The notes under the pieces were generated by a model that made no database searches, was not told where the DNA came from, and worked only from the letters and a program-made list of their open reading frames with translations. From positions 1-64,000 of the forward strand of contig NZ_AUMS01000011.1 of NCBI RefSeq assembly GCF_000430805.1: a stretch of DNA of 64,000 bases, written 5' to 3'. This document shows positions 31,765-41,738 of this stretch, one piece after another (position 1 is the stretch's first letter; the number at the start of each line of letters is the position of its first letter). Origin of the DNA: Chitinilyticum aquatile DSM 21506 (GTDB lineage Bacteria; Pseudomonadota; Gammaproteobacteria; Burkholderiales; Chitinibacteraceae). The position numbers were made by a program, and so were the translations under genes.

Positions 31765-32604
31765 ATGCTGCACGTCATCGCCACCGATCTGGATGGCACC
31801 CTGCTGGATTCCGAACACAAGATTGCCGACTTCACCGCCCTGACCCTGCGCGAACTCAGCGCCCGCGGCGTGCAGCTCGTCATCGCCACCGGCCGCCATT
31901 TTCTCGACGTACGCGGTATCCGCGAGGTAATCGGCGTCGATGCCTACCTGATCACCTCCAATGGCGCACGCGTGCATGACGCGCACGACAATGAAATCTT
32001 TGCCGAAAACGTCGACCCGGCGATTGTCCGTACACTCCTGCAACCCGAATTCACCGCCGGCACGCTGGCCAACCTGTATGTCGACGAAGGCTGGCTGGTG
32101 GACCGCGAATGCCCGGAGCTCATCGGCACCTACTATCAGGACTCCGGCTTCGGCTATCAGGTCACCGATTTCAGCCGGCACAGCGGCGACGGCGTTGCCA
32201 AGGTGCTCTACATTGCCGACCACGCCACACTGGAGCGCATCGAAGCGCTGATCCTGGAGCGTTTTGGCGACGAGCTCTATATCACGTTTTCCGCGCATGA
32301 CTGCCTGGAAATCATGGCGCCGACCGTTTCGAAAGGTCACGCGCTGACCGCCGTGCTCGCCCGTCTGGGCGTTGACGCCGAACACTGCGCAGCCTTCGGC
32401 GACGGCCAGAATGACATTGAACTGCTGGCAGTTGCCGGGCACGGGCACATCATGGCCAACGCCAGCCCCAAACTGAAGGCCGCCCATCCCGCATTGCCGG
32501 TGATCGGCAGCAACCACGAACACGGCGTCGCCACCCGCCTGCGCGAACTCTTTGCCCTGCCGGCACTGACTGATAACGGCGTACTGCGCGACAGTCATAC
32601 CTGA
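31765..32604 (+). CDS. HAD-superfamily Cof-type phosphatase
   Basis: 279-residue phosphatase of the Cof/YbiV type, acting on small phosphorylated metabolites; the substrate is not predictable. Motif I is ATDLDGTLLD (nucleophile Asp8, acid Asp10), motif II VIATGRHF, the cap lies in the middle third, and motif IV is AAFGDGQNDIELL after VSKGHALTAVL. I start at the ATG at 31765 with GGAG upstream and the motif at residue 7; an upstream ATG at 31687 would add 26 residues unlike the family. Confidence 0.93.
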   Translation: MLHVIATDLDGTLLDSEHKIADFTALTLRELSARGVQLVIATGRHFLDVRGIREVIGVDAYLITSNGARVHDAHDNEIFAENVDPAIVRTLLQPEFTAGTLANLYVDEGWLVDRECPELIGTYYQDSGFGYQVTDFSRHSGDGVAKVLYIADHATLERIEALILERFGDELYITFSAHDCLEIMAPTVSKGHALTAVLARLGVDAEHCAAFGDGQNDIELLAVAGHGHIMANASPKLKAAHPALPVIGSNHEHGVATRLRELFALPALTDNGVLRDSHT

Positions 32605-32619
32605 TCCCGCACCATTCAT

Positions 32620-32669
32620 GGGTATGGACCTGCAGCCCAATATTTAAAATGACTACAAGCCTATACCCC
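32620..32669 (+). repeat. GGGTAT palindrome family, copy 3 (after the HAD gene)
   Basis: 50 bp with ends GGGTAT and ATACCCC and inner CTGCAGCC and AATGACTACA. It begins 15 bases past the HAD stop and its right end runs directly into a terminator hairpin. Confidence 0.75.
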
Positions 32670-32710
32670 AAAAAAAACAGCCCGCATCATGCGGGCTGTT
32701 TTTTTTGGGG
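32666..32710. terminator. Bidirectional terminator between HAD and carbonic anhydrase genes
   Basis: Stem AACAGCCCGC/GCGGGCTGTT with ATCAT loop, extended by eight A and eight T residues and a further CCCC/GGGG pairing. It serves both convergent genes. Confidence 0.9.
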
Positions 32711-32723
32711 GGTATGTGGCGCT

Positions 32724-33368
32724 CTAGAGCGCGGTCACCAGCGGCTGGAACACATTGTTCTCCTGGCTGAAGTCGTACAGCGAGCCCTTCTCGATATCGA
32801 AATACCAGCCGATCAGGCTCAGCTTGCCCGCTTCGACGCGCTCGGCGATGAAGGGGAAGGACATCAGATTGTCGAGCGAGACGATGATGGCGGCCATTTC
32901 GCAGGCACGCAGCTGTTGGGCCTCGGTCTTGTGGGCCAGCTCGGCCAGCACCTGCTCGCGCGCACTCTGCGCGATCTGTACCCAGCGACCGACAAAGTTG
33001 GCCTCGGTCTTGGCCGCATAGCCCTTCATCAGCGCCGAAATGCCGCCGCAGGCCGAATGTCCGAGCACGACGATGTGGCGCACTTCCAGCTCGCACACCG
33101 CGTATTCGATGGCGGACGACACACCGTGGTAGGCGCCATCCTTTTCATAGGGCGGCACCAGATTGGCGACGTTGCGCACGACGAACAGATCGCCCGGGTC
33201 GGAGTCGGTCAGCAGCGCCGGGTCAACGCGCGAATCAGAGCAGCCGATCACCAGTGTCTTCGGGTGCTGGCCACGCTTGAGATCATCGAACAGATCGGAC
33301 GAATGTTCGCCAAAATACTTGTGCTGGAATCGGCGGAAGCCGCCGATAAACTTGCCAATTTCTTCCAT
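32724..33368 (-). CDS. Beta-class carbonic anhydrase
   Basis: 214-residue zinc enzyme that hydrates carbon dioxide. The zinc ligands are Cys43 and the Asp45-Arg47 dyad in GCSDSR, with His104 and Cys107 in LGHSACGG. The length and the segment VRNVANLVPPYEKDGAYHG are typical. It probably supplies bicarbonate for biosynthesis. The stop codon lies in a 14-bp palindrome (GCGCTCTAGAGCGC) that is probably chance. Confidence 0.96.
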   Translation of the reverse strand: MEEIGKFIGGFRRFQHKYFGEHSSDLFDDLKRGQHPKTLVIGCSDSRVDPALLTDSDPGDLFVVRNVANLVPPYEKDGAYHGVSSAIEYAVCELEVRHIVVLGHSACGGISALMKGYAAKTEANFVGRWVQIAQSAREQVLAELAHKTEAQQLRACEMAAIIVSLDNLMSFPFIAERVEAGKLSLIGWYFDIEKGSLYDFSQENNVFQPLVTAL

Positions 33369-33638
33369 TCACACTCCCTGCCTGTCATTTCACACCGCCA
33401 GCGGATGCCGGGCGGCGCAACCTGTGCGGTTTTTCACCGTCTGATGCGAAGCGAATTCTACCGTTTTTCATGGTACAGCGGTCCGGTTTGGGCAAGAATG
33501 AGGCAGGTGCTGACAAGACACGTCAACACCATCATTCATATTTTTTGAATTTAACACGCAAATAATTCCGATTTCTCGGGCACGGAACATCTTCTAGAAT
33601 GCCCTCATCATTCAATTTATTTGGATAAGGAGCACACC

Positions 33639-34187
33639 ATGAGTCGTCCAGCACCGCAAGGCTACGACAAACTGCAGATTCTGCTGCACTGGGGCGTTGC
33701 CCTGCTGATCGCCGGGGTATTCAGCCTCGCGCTGATTTTCGACGACATGCCGCTCTCCCCCGCCAAATTCGGGCTGATCGGCTGGCACAAATGGCTGGGC
33801 ATCATCGTGCTGCTGCTGGCCTGTGCGCGACTGGCCTGGCGCATCATCCGCGGCGCACCGAAAGCCGACGCGGCGCTACCGGCCTGGCAGCGCGGTCTGG
33901 CCACCGGCGTGCATCACCTGCTCTATCTGCTGATGATCGCCCTGCCGCTCGCCGGCTGGCTGATGAGCTCGGCCAAGGGCTACAGCGTCATCCTGTTCGG
34001 CAAGATTCCGCTGCCCGATCTGGTGGGCAAGGATGAAGCGCTGGGACATTTCTTCAAGGAAGCGCACGAGCTGATGGCGTGGACGCTGCTGGTACTGGTG
34101 CTGCTGCACGCGGCAGCGGCAATCAAGCACCACGTGATCGACAAGGATACGACACTGGCACGCATGCTGCCCTTCCTGCGACGCTGA
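33639..34187 (+). CDS. Cytochrome b561-type membrane protein
   Basis: 182-residue, four-helix diheme cytochrome b of the CybB/b561 family. Candidate heme histidines are His19 in QILLHWGVAL, the one in IGWHKWLGI, those in GVHHLLYLLMIALPLAGWLMS, and those near VLLHAAAAIKHH. The start at 33639 follows AAGGAG. It is followed by two YceI-type genes on the same strand, a frequent partnership, which suggests electron exchange with quinol-like lipids. Confidence 0.94.
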   Translation: MSRPAPQGYDKLQILLHWGVALLIAGVFSLALIFDDMPLSPAKFGLIGWHKWLGIIVLLLACARLAWRIIRGAPKADAALPAWQRGLATGVHHLLYLLMIALPLAGWLMSSAKGYSVILFGKIPLPDLVGKDEALGHFFKEAHELMAWTLLVLVLLHAAAAIKHHVIDKDTTLARMLPFLRR

Positions 34188-34271
34188 ACCAGACCTGCAA
34201 TGCAACACAGACGGGGCGGCATCCCGAACGGCCATGCCAGCCCTGCATCCCAAACCACTGGAGTACACATC

Positions 34272-34829
34272 ATGTTCAAACCCCTGTTGCTCGCCGGCGC
34301 ACTGGCGCTGGCAAGTTCCCCGCTGTTTGCCGCACAGACCGTCGTGCCCGGCAAGAGCTTCATCGACTTCACCTTCACCCAGATGGGCGGCAAGGTGGAT
34401 GGTGGCTTCAAGGCTTTCACCGGCAAGGTGAATTTCGACCCGGCCAAGCCGGAAAAAACCCAAGCCGAAATCGTCGTCGACCTCAACACCATCGACGTCG
34501 GCGGCCCGGACGGCAACGCGGAGGCCAAGAAAAAGGCCTGGTTCAATGTGCCGGCCTTCCCGAAAGGCACCTTCACCGCCACCAGCGTGAAGGCGCTCGG
34601 CGGTGGCAAGTTCGACGTGAAAGGCAAACTGACCATCAAGGGCATCACCCGTGATGTGGCTGGCCCGATGACGGCCACGCAAGTCGGCGACCAGCTTGAA
34701 CTCAAGGGCTCGGTGGCACTCAAACGCCTGGGCTTCCAGCTTGGCGAAGGCGCCTGGGCCGACACCGAAACCGTCGCCGACGAGGTCGTCGTGAAATACA
34801 AGCTGCTGCTCTCCGGCAAGCCGGACTGA
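34272..34829 (+). CDS. YceI-family periplasmic lipid-binding protein (first copy)
   Basis: 185 residues with a signal peptide (cleaved near SSPLFA) and a lipocalin-like YceI beta barrel. Family features include KSFIDFTFTQMGGKVDGGFKAFTGKV, the central KKKAWFNVPAFPKGTF and the C-terminal half KGKLTIKGITRDVAGP. YceI proteins bind polyisoprenoids. It lies about 85 bases after the b561 gene and 89 before a second YceI gene, probably in one transcript. Confidence 0.93.
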   Translation: MFKPLLLAGALALASSPLFAAQTVVPGKSFIDFTFTQMGGKVDGGFKAFTGKVNFDPAKPEKTQAEIVVDLNTIDVGGPDGNAEAKKKAWFNVPAFPKGTFTATSVKALGGGKFDVKGKLTIKGITRDVAGPMTATQVGDQLELKGSVALKRLGFQLGEGAWADTETVADEVVVKYKLLLSGKPD

Positions 34830-34918
34830 TCGCAGAACGCAAAACCAATCCAGCAGCGTGATTACTGCGCAGCACGCTGCACCTGACTCGCGCAGATGAA
34901 ACCCCTGGAGAACACACC

Positions 34919-35488
34919 ATGAAAAAACTGCTGATTACCGCCCTGCTGGCCACTGCGGGCTTTGCCACTGCCGCCCCGATGAACTACAGCATCGATCAGT
35001 CGCACACCTACCCGCAGTTCGAAGTCGATCATCTGGGCTTTTCCACCCAGCATGGCCGCTTCAACAAGACCACCGGCACCATCGTGCTGGACCAGGCCGC
35101 CAAGACCGGTTCGGTTGACATCAGCATTGACGCTGCCAGCATCGACACCGGCTGGGCCAAGCGTGACGAGCATCTGAAATCGGAAGACTTCTTCAACGTC
35201 GCCAAATTCCCGGCCATGACCTTCAAGAGCAAGAGCCTGAAGTTCGAAGGCGAAAAGCTGGTTGCCGTTTCGGGTGATTTCACCCTGCTGGGCGTGACCA
35301 AGCCGCTGACACTGAAAGTGGAAAACTTCAAGTGTGTGGAATCCCACCCGATGGCCAAAAAGCCGTGGTGCGGCGCAGATGCCACCGCCACCATCAAGCG
35401 CAGCGAATTCGGCATGAAGACCTATGTGCCGGCCGTGGGCGACGACGTGAAGCTGACCATCCAGATCGAAGCGATGGGCGGCAAGTAA
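34919..35488 (+). CDS. YceI-family periplasmic lipid-binding protein (second copy)
   Basis: 189 residues with a clear signal peptide (cleaved near GFATA) and a YceI barrel: NYSIDQSHTYPQFEVDHLGFSTQHGRF, DEHLKSEDFFNVAKFPAMTF and GDFTLLGVTKPLTLKVE. It has two cysteines (FKCVESHP and KPWCGADA), which may form a disulfide. It is diverged from the first copy, so this is an old duplication rather than a recent one. It ends in a strong terminator. Confidence 0.95.
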   Translation: MKKLLITALLATAGFATAAPMNYSIDQSHTYPQFEVDHLGFSTQHGRFNKTTGTIVLDQAAKTGSVDISIDAASIDTGWAKRDEHLKSEDFFNVAKFPAMTFKSKSLKFEGEKLVAVSGDFTLLGVTKPLTLKVENFKCVESHPMAKKPWCGADATATIKRSEFGMKTYVPAVGDDVKLTIQIEAMGGK

Positions 35489-35499
35489 GCGCCACCACC

Positions 35500-35535
35500 C
35501 CAGCAAAAAGCCGGCATAAGCCGGCTTTTTGCTGG
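35500..35535 (+). terminator. Terminator after the YceI pair
   Basis: 16-bp stem CCAGCAAAAAGCCGGC/GCCGGCTTTTTGCTGG with loop ATAA. Its last two bases overlap the start of GGGTAT palindrome copy 4. Confidence 0.85.
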
Positions 35536-35582
35536 GTATTACTCTGCAGCCATTGCGGATAAATGGCTAAAGCCACATACCC
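35534..35582 (+). repeat. GGGTAT palindrome family, copy 4 (after YceI)
   Basis: 49 bp with ends GGGTAT and ATACCC and inner CTGCAGCCATT and AAATGGCTAAAGCCAC. Directly abuts a terminator. A well-preserved copy. Confidence 0.8.
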
Positions 35583-35589
35583 TGCAGCA

Positions 35590-36024
35590 TTAATTCGCCA
35601 GTTGCGGGCATTCGGTCGGCTTTGCACAGCGGCGCGGCATAGCCGGACGCACACCGGGTTCGATGTCGTAATTCAGTGTCAGTTGCCACTCGTGGCCGGG
35701 CTGCCAGGCATCCAGCTGCGTGGTACGCAGGCACGCCACTGGCTCGCCGTAGCGCAAGAGCCGCACCGCGGCGGCGGCGGCACGCTCAGAACATTCAGCC
35801 ACGCCCTCGGCACGCCAGCCATGAAACATCCCCTGCGCATCCGTCCAGCCCAGCGCCAGCGAGACAACTCGCGCTGTGCCGCCCAGCGGTGCCACATCAA
35901 TGCGTGCTCCATCCTGCTCCGCCAGCCAGGCCAGTTCGATCCCGGCAGGCTCAGGCTCTGCGGGCGGCGACGCGGGCTGGCAAGCGGCCAGCGCCAGCAG
36001 CAGACAACACAGTACCGCGCGCAT
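35590..36024 (-). CDS. Small lipoprotein of unknown function
   Basis: 144 residues. The N-terminus MRAVLCCLLLALAACQP is a lipoprotein signal peptide with lipobox LAAC, followed by a Pro/Glu-rich spacer (PASPPAEPEP). The mature part is about 120 residues with three further cysteines and no family I recognise. I chose the ATG at 36024, which overlaps the stop of the LysR gene (TGATG), so it is translated with the regulator. The open frame upstream belongs to LysR territory. Probably anchored in the outer membrane. Confidence 0.75.
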   Translation of the reverse strand: MRAVLCCLLLALAACQPASPPAEPEPAGIELAWLAEQDGARIDVAPLGGTARVVSLALGWTDAQGMFHGWRAEGVAECSERAAAAAVRLLRYGEPVACLRTTQLDAWQPGHEWQLTLNYDIEPGVRPAMPRRCAKPTECPQLAN

Positions 36025-36932
36025 CAGCGCTGCATCCAGCAGGCAAAGCCCTGATCGGCTTCGAGCCTCCGCACCCACCATTGCAGCGCCTGCCCCTGCC
36101 CGTCATTGCGCCAGGCCATGCAGCAGCGCGCCGCGCTCAGCGGGGATTCCAGCTGGCGGATCACCAGCTGCCCGGCGTCTACTGCCGGGCGCACCAGCGG
36201 TAACGGCAGATTGCCGCAACCCAGTCCGGCGATCTGGGCGGCGAGCTTGGCCTCCATGTCCGGGACATTCAGCTTTTCCTGTCCGGCCAGGAGGCCCACC
36301 GTGCGCGGCAACAGGCTGCGCGAGCTGTCGCTGACCACCACGGCGCGGTGCTGCTGCACCACGGCCGCCGGAATCGGCTCAGGGTGGCTGGCCAGCGGAT
36401 GACGCGGCGACACGGCAAACACCATCGGCACCTCGCCCATCGGCCGGCTGAGATAACCACCGCTGGCCGCCCCATCCTGCGTCGCGCCCACCAGCAGATC
36501 CGCACGGCGCTCGTGCAGCGCATCCCAGCTGCCGCCGAGCGATTCACGGCTGATGCGCAGCCTCGTGCCACTGCCGAGCGCATCGAATTCGGCAATCAGC
36601 GGCAGCAGTGGCGTCAGCGGCAGAATCACGTCCACCGCGATCAGCAGCTCGGTTTCCCAGCCGGTGGCGACCCGCTTCACCCGGCATTCCAGCTCGCCCG
36701 CCGCGCGCAGCAGATTGCGGCCGTCTTCCAGCAGCGCGCTGCCTGCGGGCGTGAGCTTCGCGCGGTGACCACTGCGGTCAAACAGCTGCACGCCAAGGTC
36801 GTCTTCCAGCTTGCGCACCATATATGTCACCGCAGAAGGCACGCGGTGCACTTCTTCGGCGGCGGCGGCAAAACTGCCGCGCCGCGCGATGGCGTCGATC
36901 ACTTCCAGCGATTCCAGGTTCAGCCGCAGCAT
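36024..36932 (-). CDS. LysR-family transcriptional regulator
   Basis: 302 residues. N-terminal winged helix: NLESLEVIDAIARRGSFAAAAEEVHRVPSAVTYMVRKLEDDLGVQLFDR, with the effector-binding periplasmic-protein-like fold from about residue 90. I start at the ATG at 36932 because GGAG precedes it by seven bases; an ATG at 36944 is possible. Divergent from the pirin gene, with the palindrome TTGACCATGAGGGTCAA in between, so it probably controls pirin and itself. The effector is unknown. Confidence 0.93.
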   Translation of the reverse strand: MLRLNLESLEVIDAIARRGSFAAAAEEVHRVPSAVTYMVRKLEDDLGVQLFDRSGHRAKLTPAGSALLEDGRNLLRAAGELECRVKRVATGWETELLIAVDVILPLTPLLPLIAEFDALGSGTRLRISRESLGGSWDALHERRADLLVGATQDGAASGGYLSRPMGEVPMVFAVSPRHPLASHPEPIPAAVVQQHRAVVVSDSSRSLLPRTVGLLAGQEKLNVPDMEAKLAAQIAGLGCGNLPLPLVRPAVDAGQLVIRQLESPLSAARCCMAWRNDGQGQALQWWVRRLEADQGFACWMQR

Positions 36933-36953
36933 CGACCACTCCATGCAAAAAAT

Positions 36954-36970
36954 TTGACCATGAGGGTCAA
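36954..36970. promoter_or_regulatory. Candidate LysR operator between lysR and pirin
   Basis: Perfect inverted repeat TTGACC-ATGAG-GGTCAA, 17 bp, in the lysR-pirin divergent gap, 22 bases upstream of the lysR start. Its size and position fit an autorepression site for a LysR protein. A weak -10 (TATATT on the minus strand) lies beside it. Confidence 0.6.
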
Positions 36971-37044
36971 TATATTTCGGCCTATGCCCGCAAGGCAAGT
37001 CTTATCATGACCTCATCAATTCAAAATACATGAAGGAGATCGCC

Positions 37045-37743
37045 ATGCTGACCCGCCGCCCCGCCCATGAACGTGGCCATGCCAATCACGGCTGGCTCGA
37101 CAGCCGCTTCAGCTTTTCCTTTGCTGAATACTACGACCCGGCACACATGCATTTCGGCGCGCTGCGCGTGATCAACGACGACCGCATCGCCGCTGGTGGC
37201 GGCTTCCCGATGCACCCGCACCGCGACATGGAAATCATCACCTATGTGCTCGACGGCGCAATTGCGCACAAGGACAGCATGGGCAACGGCTCGACCATCC
37301 GCCCCGGCAACGTACAAAGAATGAGCGCCGGCACCGGCATCCTGCACAGCGAGTTCAACCCGCAGAACGATGCGGCTACGCACCTGCTGCAGATCTGGAT
37401 CATGCCGAACGTGAAAAACGTCACGCCAAGCTACGAGGAAGCCGAGTTTCCGGAAAGCGAAAAGCGCGGCCGCCTGCGAATCGCCGCCAGCCCCGATGGC
37501 CGGGATGGCAGCGTAACCATTCACCAGGATGCGAAGCTGTATCTGGGCCTCTTCGACGGCACGGAATGCAGCGTGTTTCCGATTGAAGACGGCCGCCGCG
37601 TGTATGTGCATCTGGCACGCGGCGAACTCACGGTCAATGGCGAACGCCTGACTGCCGGTGATGCGCTGATGCTGACTGGCGAGCCGCTGCTGACACTGGG
37701 TGACGGCGTGAATGCCGAGGTGCTGGTGTTTGATCTGGCGTGA
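37045..37743 (+). CDS. Pirin-family bicupin
   Basis: 232-residue bicupin of the YhhW type, some of which act as quercetin 2,3-dioxygenases. The N-terminal cupin carries metal ligands in MHPHRDMEII (two His) and GILHSEFN (His and Glu). The C-terminal cupin ends GDALMLTGEPLLTLGDGVNAEVLVFDLA (cited in parts). The start at 37045 follows AAGGAG. Divergent from a LysR regulator. A decayed copy of its last 150 bases lies about 0.9 kb downstream. The substrate is uncertain. Confidence 0.94.
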   Translation: MLTRRPAHERGHANHGWLDSRFSFSFAEYYDPAHMHFGALRVINDDRIAAGGGFPMHPHRDMEIITYVLDGAIAHKDSMGNGSTIRPGNVQRMSAGTGILHSEFNPQNDAATHLLQIWIMPNVKNVTPSYEEAEFPESEKRGRLRIAASPDGRDGSVTIHQDAKLYLGLFDGTECSVFPIEDGRRVYVHLARGELTVNGERLTAGDALMLTGEPLLTLGDGVNAEVLVFDLA

Positions 37744-37757
37744 CGTCTGGAAAACAC

Positions 37758-37806
37758 GGGACAGCCCATGGCTTTGCGCCATAAAACCGTGGCTGTCCCC
37801 TGTTTG
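37758..37806 (+). terminator. Probable terminator after pirin
   Basis: Nine-bp stem GGGACAGCC/GGCTGTCCC with inner CATGG/CCGTG pairing, followed by a modest T-rich stretch CTGTTTGTTT. Confidence 0.55.
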
Positions 37807-37869
37807 TTTGCAGCCGCGCATCACGCCTGCGTGATAGCCTTGGCAGCAAATCGACGAACAGGAGTCACG

Positions 37870-38403
37870 ATGCAGGCCGATCCGCAAGCGCTGAGTGCAC
37901 GCTTTCGCGAGCTGGACGAGGCCAGCCTCCTGCGTATCGCCCATGCGTCACCAGAAGAATATACGCAACTGGCCATCGGCCTCGCCCGCGAGGAGCTGGC
38001 ACGACGCGGCTTTGATTACCAACTGCACCACGGCACCGCCGCAGCCCGCAGTGAAGCACACGAACGGCAGGCCGCCCGGCAAGCGCAGGGGGCAACGCGC
38101 AGCGAACGCCGCAAGCGCCAGCAGGCTTACTGGCTGTATTACGCCTTTACTTGGCTGGGCGCATTACTGCTGCTACGCAGCAGCGTAGGTCGTCTGGATG
38201 GCGCGGAAGCCTTTCTGGCGCGGGTTAGCGCCACGTTCGCACCGCATTTGTGGGTTACGAATCATCATGTCGATTTTGCCTTTGGCCTGCCCGTATTTGC
38301 CGTGCACGCCGCCTGCGGCTTCTGGCTGATCGACCGCAGCCCGCGCTGGGCAAGCTGCTGGCTGGTGACACTGATGCTGCTGCTGGCCATCAACATCTGG
38401 TGA
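37870..38403 (+). CDS. Hypothetical membrane protein
   Basis: 177 residues, family not recognised. The first 85 residues are hydrophilic and helical, with a strongly basic stretch (RQAARQAQGATRSERRKRQQ). Three hydrophobic segments follow (YWLYYAFTWLGALLLL, FGLPVFAVHAACGFWLI and CWLVTLMLLLAINIW). AGGAG lies seven bases before the ATG at 37870. Stands alone after the pirin terminator. Confidence 0.75.
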   Translation: MQADPQALSARFRELDEASLLRIAHASPEEYTQLAIGLAREELARRGFDYQLHHGTAAARSEAHERQAARQAQGATRSERRKRQQAYWLYYAFTWLGALLLLRSSVGRLDGAEAFLARVSATFAPHLWVTNHHVDFAFGLPVFAVHAACGFWLIDRSPRWASCWLVTLMLLLAINIW

Positions 38404-38493
38404 GCCAGGCTGAATGTTTGCAGACCGCCGCGCTCCCGTGACTGCGGTGACGCACCACTCGGAACGAGACGCCTTATCAGCATACATGCCAAT

Positions 38494-38540
38494 GTATGCA
38501 CTCCAAACCAATTTTGATAAATAGCCACAGCCAGATACCC
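38494..38540 (+). repeat. GGGTAT palindrome family, copy 5 (degenerate)
   Basis: 47 bp: left end only GTAT, right end ATACCC with TTGATAAATAGCCACAGCC preceding it, as in copies 4 and 8. It lies 91 bp past the stop of the hypothetical membrane protein. Confidence 0.55.
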
Positions 38541-38655
38541 ATCAGTAAAACTGCCCCCCCACGTCAGGCCGTCGTCATCTGGGTGCTTCTGGATGCTGAA
38601 GCAGAGGCATTTAATGAAGGCAAGCATGGTCTTGTTGCTCGAGAGCACTTCACCT

Positions 38656-38807
38656 TTGATGACGGTGAGGCGCATGTTGCGCGCAGCGAACTCACGATAA
38701 ATCGCGGGCGCCAGGCTGCCGGTGATGCGCTAATGTTCACCAGCGAACCGCTGCTGACACCGGGTGACCGCGTGAATGCCGAGGAGCTGGTGTTTGATCT
38801 GGCGTGA
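38656..38807 (+). pseudogene. Decayed 3' fragment of a pirin gene
   Basis: The last 99 bases match the 3' end of the pirin gene at 37645-37743 at about 88 of 99 positions, down to the same ending VFDLA and TGA. The frame is open, but the segment upstream of the match (from about 38496) is not pirin-like, and both cupin metal sites are missing. This is a leftover of a duplication or of gene conversion. The opposite strand of the unmatched part reads MRLTVIKGEVLSSNKTMLAF, which I do not recognise. Confidence 0.75.
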
Positions 38808-38870
38808 CCGTGAATACCCTCCATCCCATCAGACAAAACACCTTTGCCCTATTCGCCTAGAAGCCTATAC

Positions 38871-38905
38871 ACAACAAGGCCGCCATGTCCTGACGACCTT
38901 GTTGT
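38871..38905. terminator. Hairpin terminator between pirin fragment and acetyltransferase
   Basis: Nine-bp stem ACAACAAGG/CCTTGTTGT with an imperfect interior; short T-rich flank on the plus strand. It lies between convergent units. Confidence 0.5.
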
Positions 38906-38981
38906 TTCAGCAGCAGGCCAGATGCCTACACCAGCCCCCCGTTACGCCCACACTCTTATCCGGACCCGGGGCGTAAACAGC

Positions 38982-39950
38982 TCAGATGCGGCGCTCATAG
39001 CTCCAGTTCACCGGTTCGAAAAACCGGGACCAGAAACCCAATGCCTCCAGGTTTGTGGTTTCGCAATCTACCGCCATGAAGCTGCGACCCTGCTGCAGCC
39101 CATAATCGACCAGAGCGGCCAATAATTGCCGGGCAATCTGCTGGCCCCGCAGTTCCGGGGCAACAAATAGCCCGCTGATCGAGAGATTGGCCGGGTCTTC
39201 CAGGCTATAGCTGACATCAAACTGCGAACCTTCCGCCTTGATATAGCCGCATATCTCGCCCTGCTGCACGGCAACCAGAGCCACATTCCCATCTTCATGC
39301 AACCAGTCATGCCACTCCTGCGCGCCCCAGGCGCGAGGGGCAGGAAGAAAAACCGGCGATGCCCCGAGGTGTTGAGCGAGCTGCCCGTTGAACTGGCACA
39401 AGGCAGCACTATCATTGCCCGATGCCAGCCGGATCGTAGCGGCGCTTTCCTGTCGTGTGGCGGCCGACAGCATGTTTTGCAAGTCAGCCATCGTCTGAAC
39501 CCGGTCGGTGACGATGCGCCCGAACCCGCTCAGGCTCAAGGCCTCCATGACTGCCTCATCGTACGCGTAAACGCTGATGGCATGCACCGGCGTGCCTTGC
39601 GACACCGCTCGCGCGGCCATTTCCCGGTACAGCAGCCGATAGCAGCGGATACGGGTCGTGACATCAAGATCTACACGGGCGCCGTTGGCCCAGTCCGGGC
39701 AATATTCGCCCGGGCCTAGATTGCGAAAGTTATCGATGCGAAAGCTGGCCCAGTAGGCCAGCACATCTTCACTCTCGCAAAGCGCCAGAACGCGACCATG
39801 CTCCAGCATCCAGCCAAGGCGGGCAGCAAAATCACTGGCACTACGGCGAGGCAAACACGGGTGGCTCTCGCGCAATACGCGATGCCGGGCAAGTGCGATG
39901 GCGACAGGCTGGGAAAGTTGTTGCTGATTGAGTAACTGAATCGTTTTCAC
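38982..39950 (-). CDS. GNAT-family acetyltransferase (GTG start)
   Basis: 322 residues. The C-terminal half is a GNAT domain: the acetyl-CoA-binding stretch is LSISGLFVAPELRGQQIARQLLAALVDYG, followed by CETTNLEALGFWSRFFE. The N-terminal half looks like a second, degenerate GNAT-like domain, a tandem arrangement seen in some family members. The start is GTG at 39950 with GGA upstream. The acceptor substrate is unknown. Confidence 0.85.
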   Translation of the reverse strand: MKTIQLLNQQQLSQPVAIALARHRVLRESHPCLPRRSASDFAARLGWMLEHGRVLALCESEDVLAYWASFRIDNFRNLGPGEYCPDWANGARVDLDVTTRIRCYRLLYREMAARAVSQGTPVHAISVYAYDEAVMEALSLSGFGRIVTDRVQTMADLQNMLSAATRQESAATIRLASGNDSAALCQFNGQLAQHLGASPVFLPAPRAWGAQEWHDWLHEDGNVALVAVQQGEICGYIKAEGSQFDVSYSLEDPANLSISGLFVAPELRGQQIARQLLAALVDYGLQQGRSFMAVDCETTNLEALGFWSRFFEPVNWSYERRI

Positions 39951-41623
<1,673 letters not shown>

Positions 41624-41645
41624 GCGACTGTCATTGCATCACCCG

Positions 41646-41674
41646 AAAAAGCGCACCAGCCGGTGCGCTTTTTT
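41646..41674 (+). terminator. Terminator after serS
   Basis: AAAAAGCGCACC/GGTGCGCTTTTTT stem with a four-base loop, 23 bases after the serS stop. Confidence 0.88.
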
Positions 41675-41738
41675 CTTGCCTCCCCTCTTCCTGCATGCAG
41701 CCCGGATCAAGCAGGCCCAATCCTATATACATAACAAT

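Noticed and set aside
32717-32732. GCGCTCTAGAGCGC palindrome at the carbonic anhydrase stop
   Set aside because: Lies within the coding end and is easily produced by chance around CTAG; no other copies seen.
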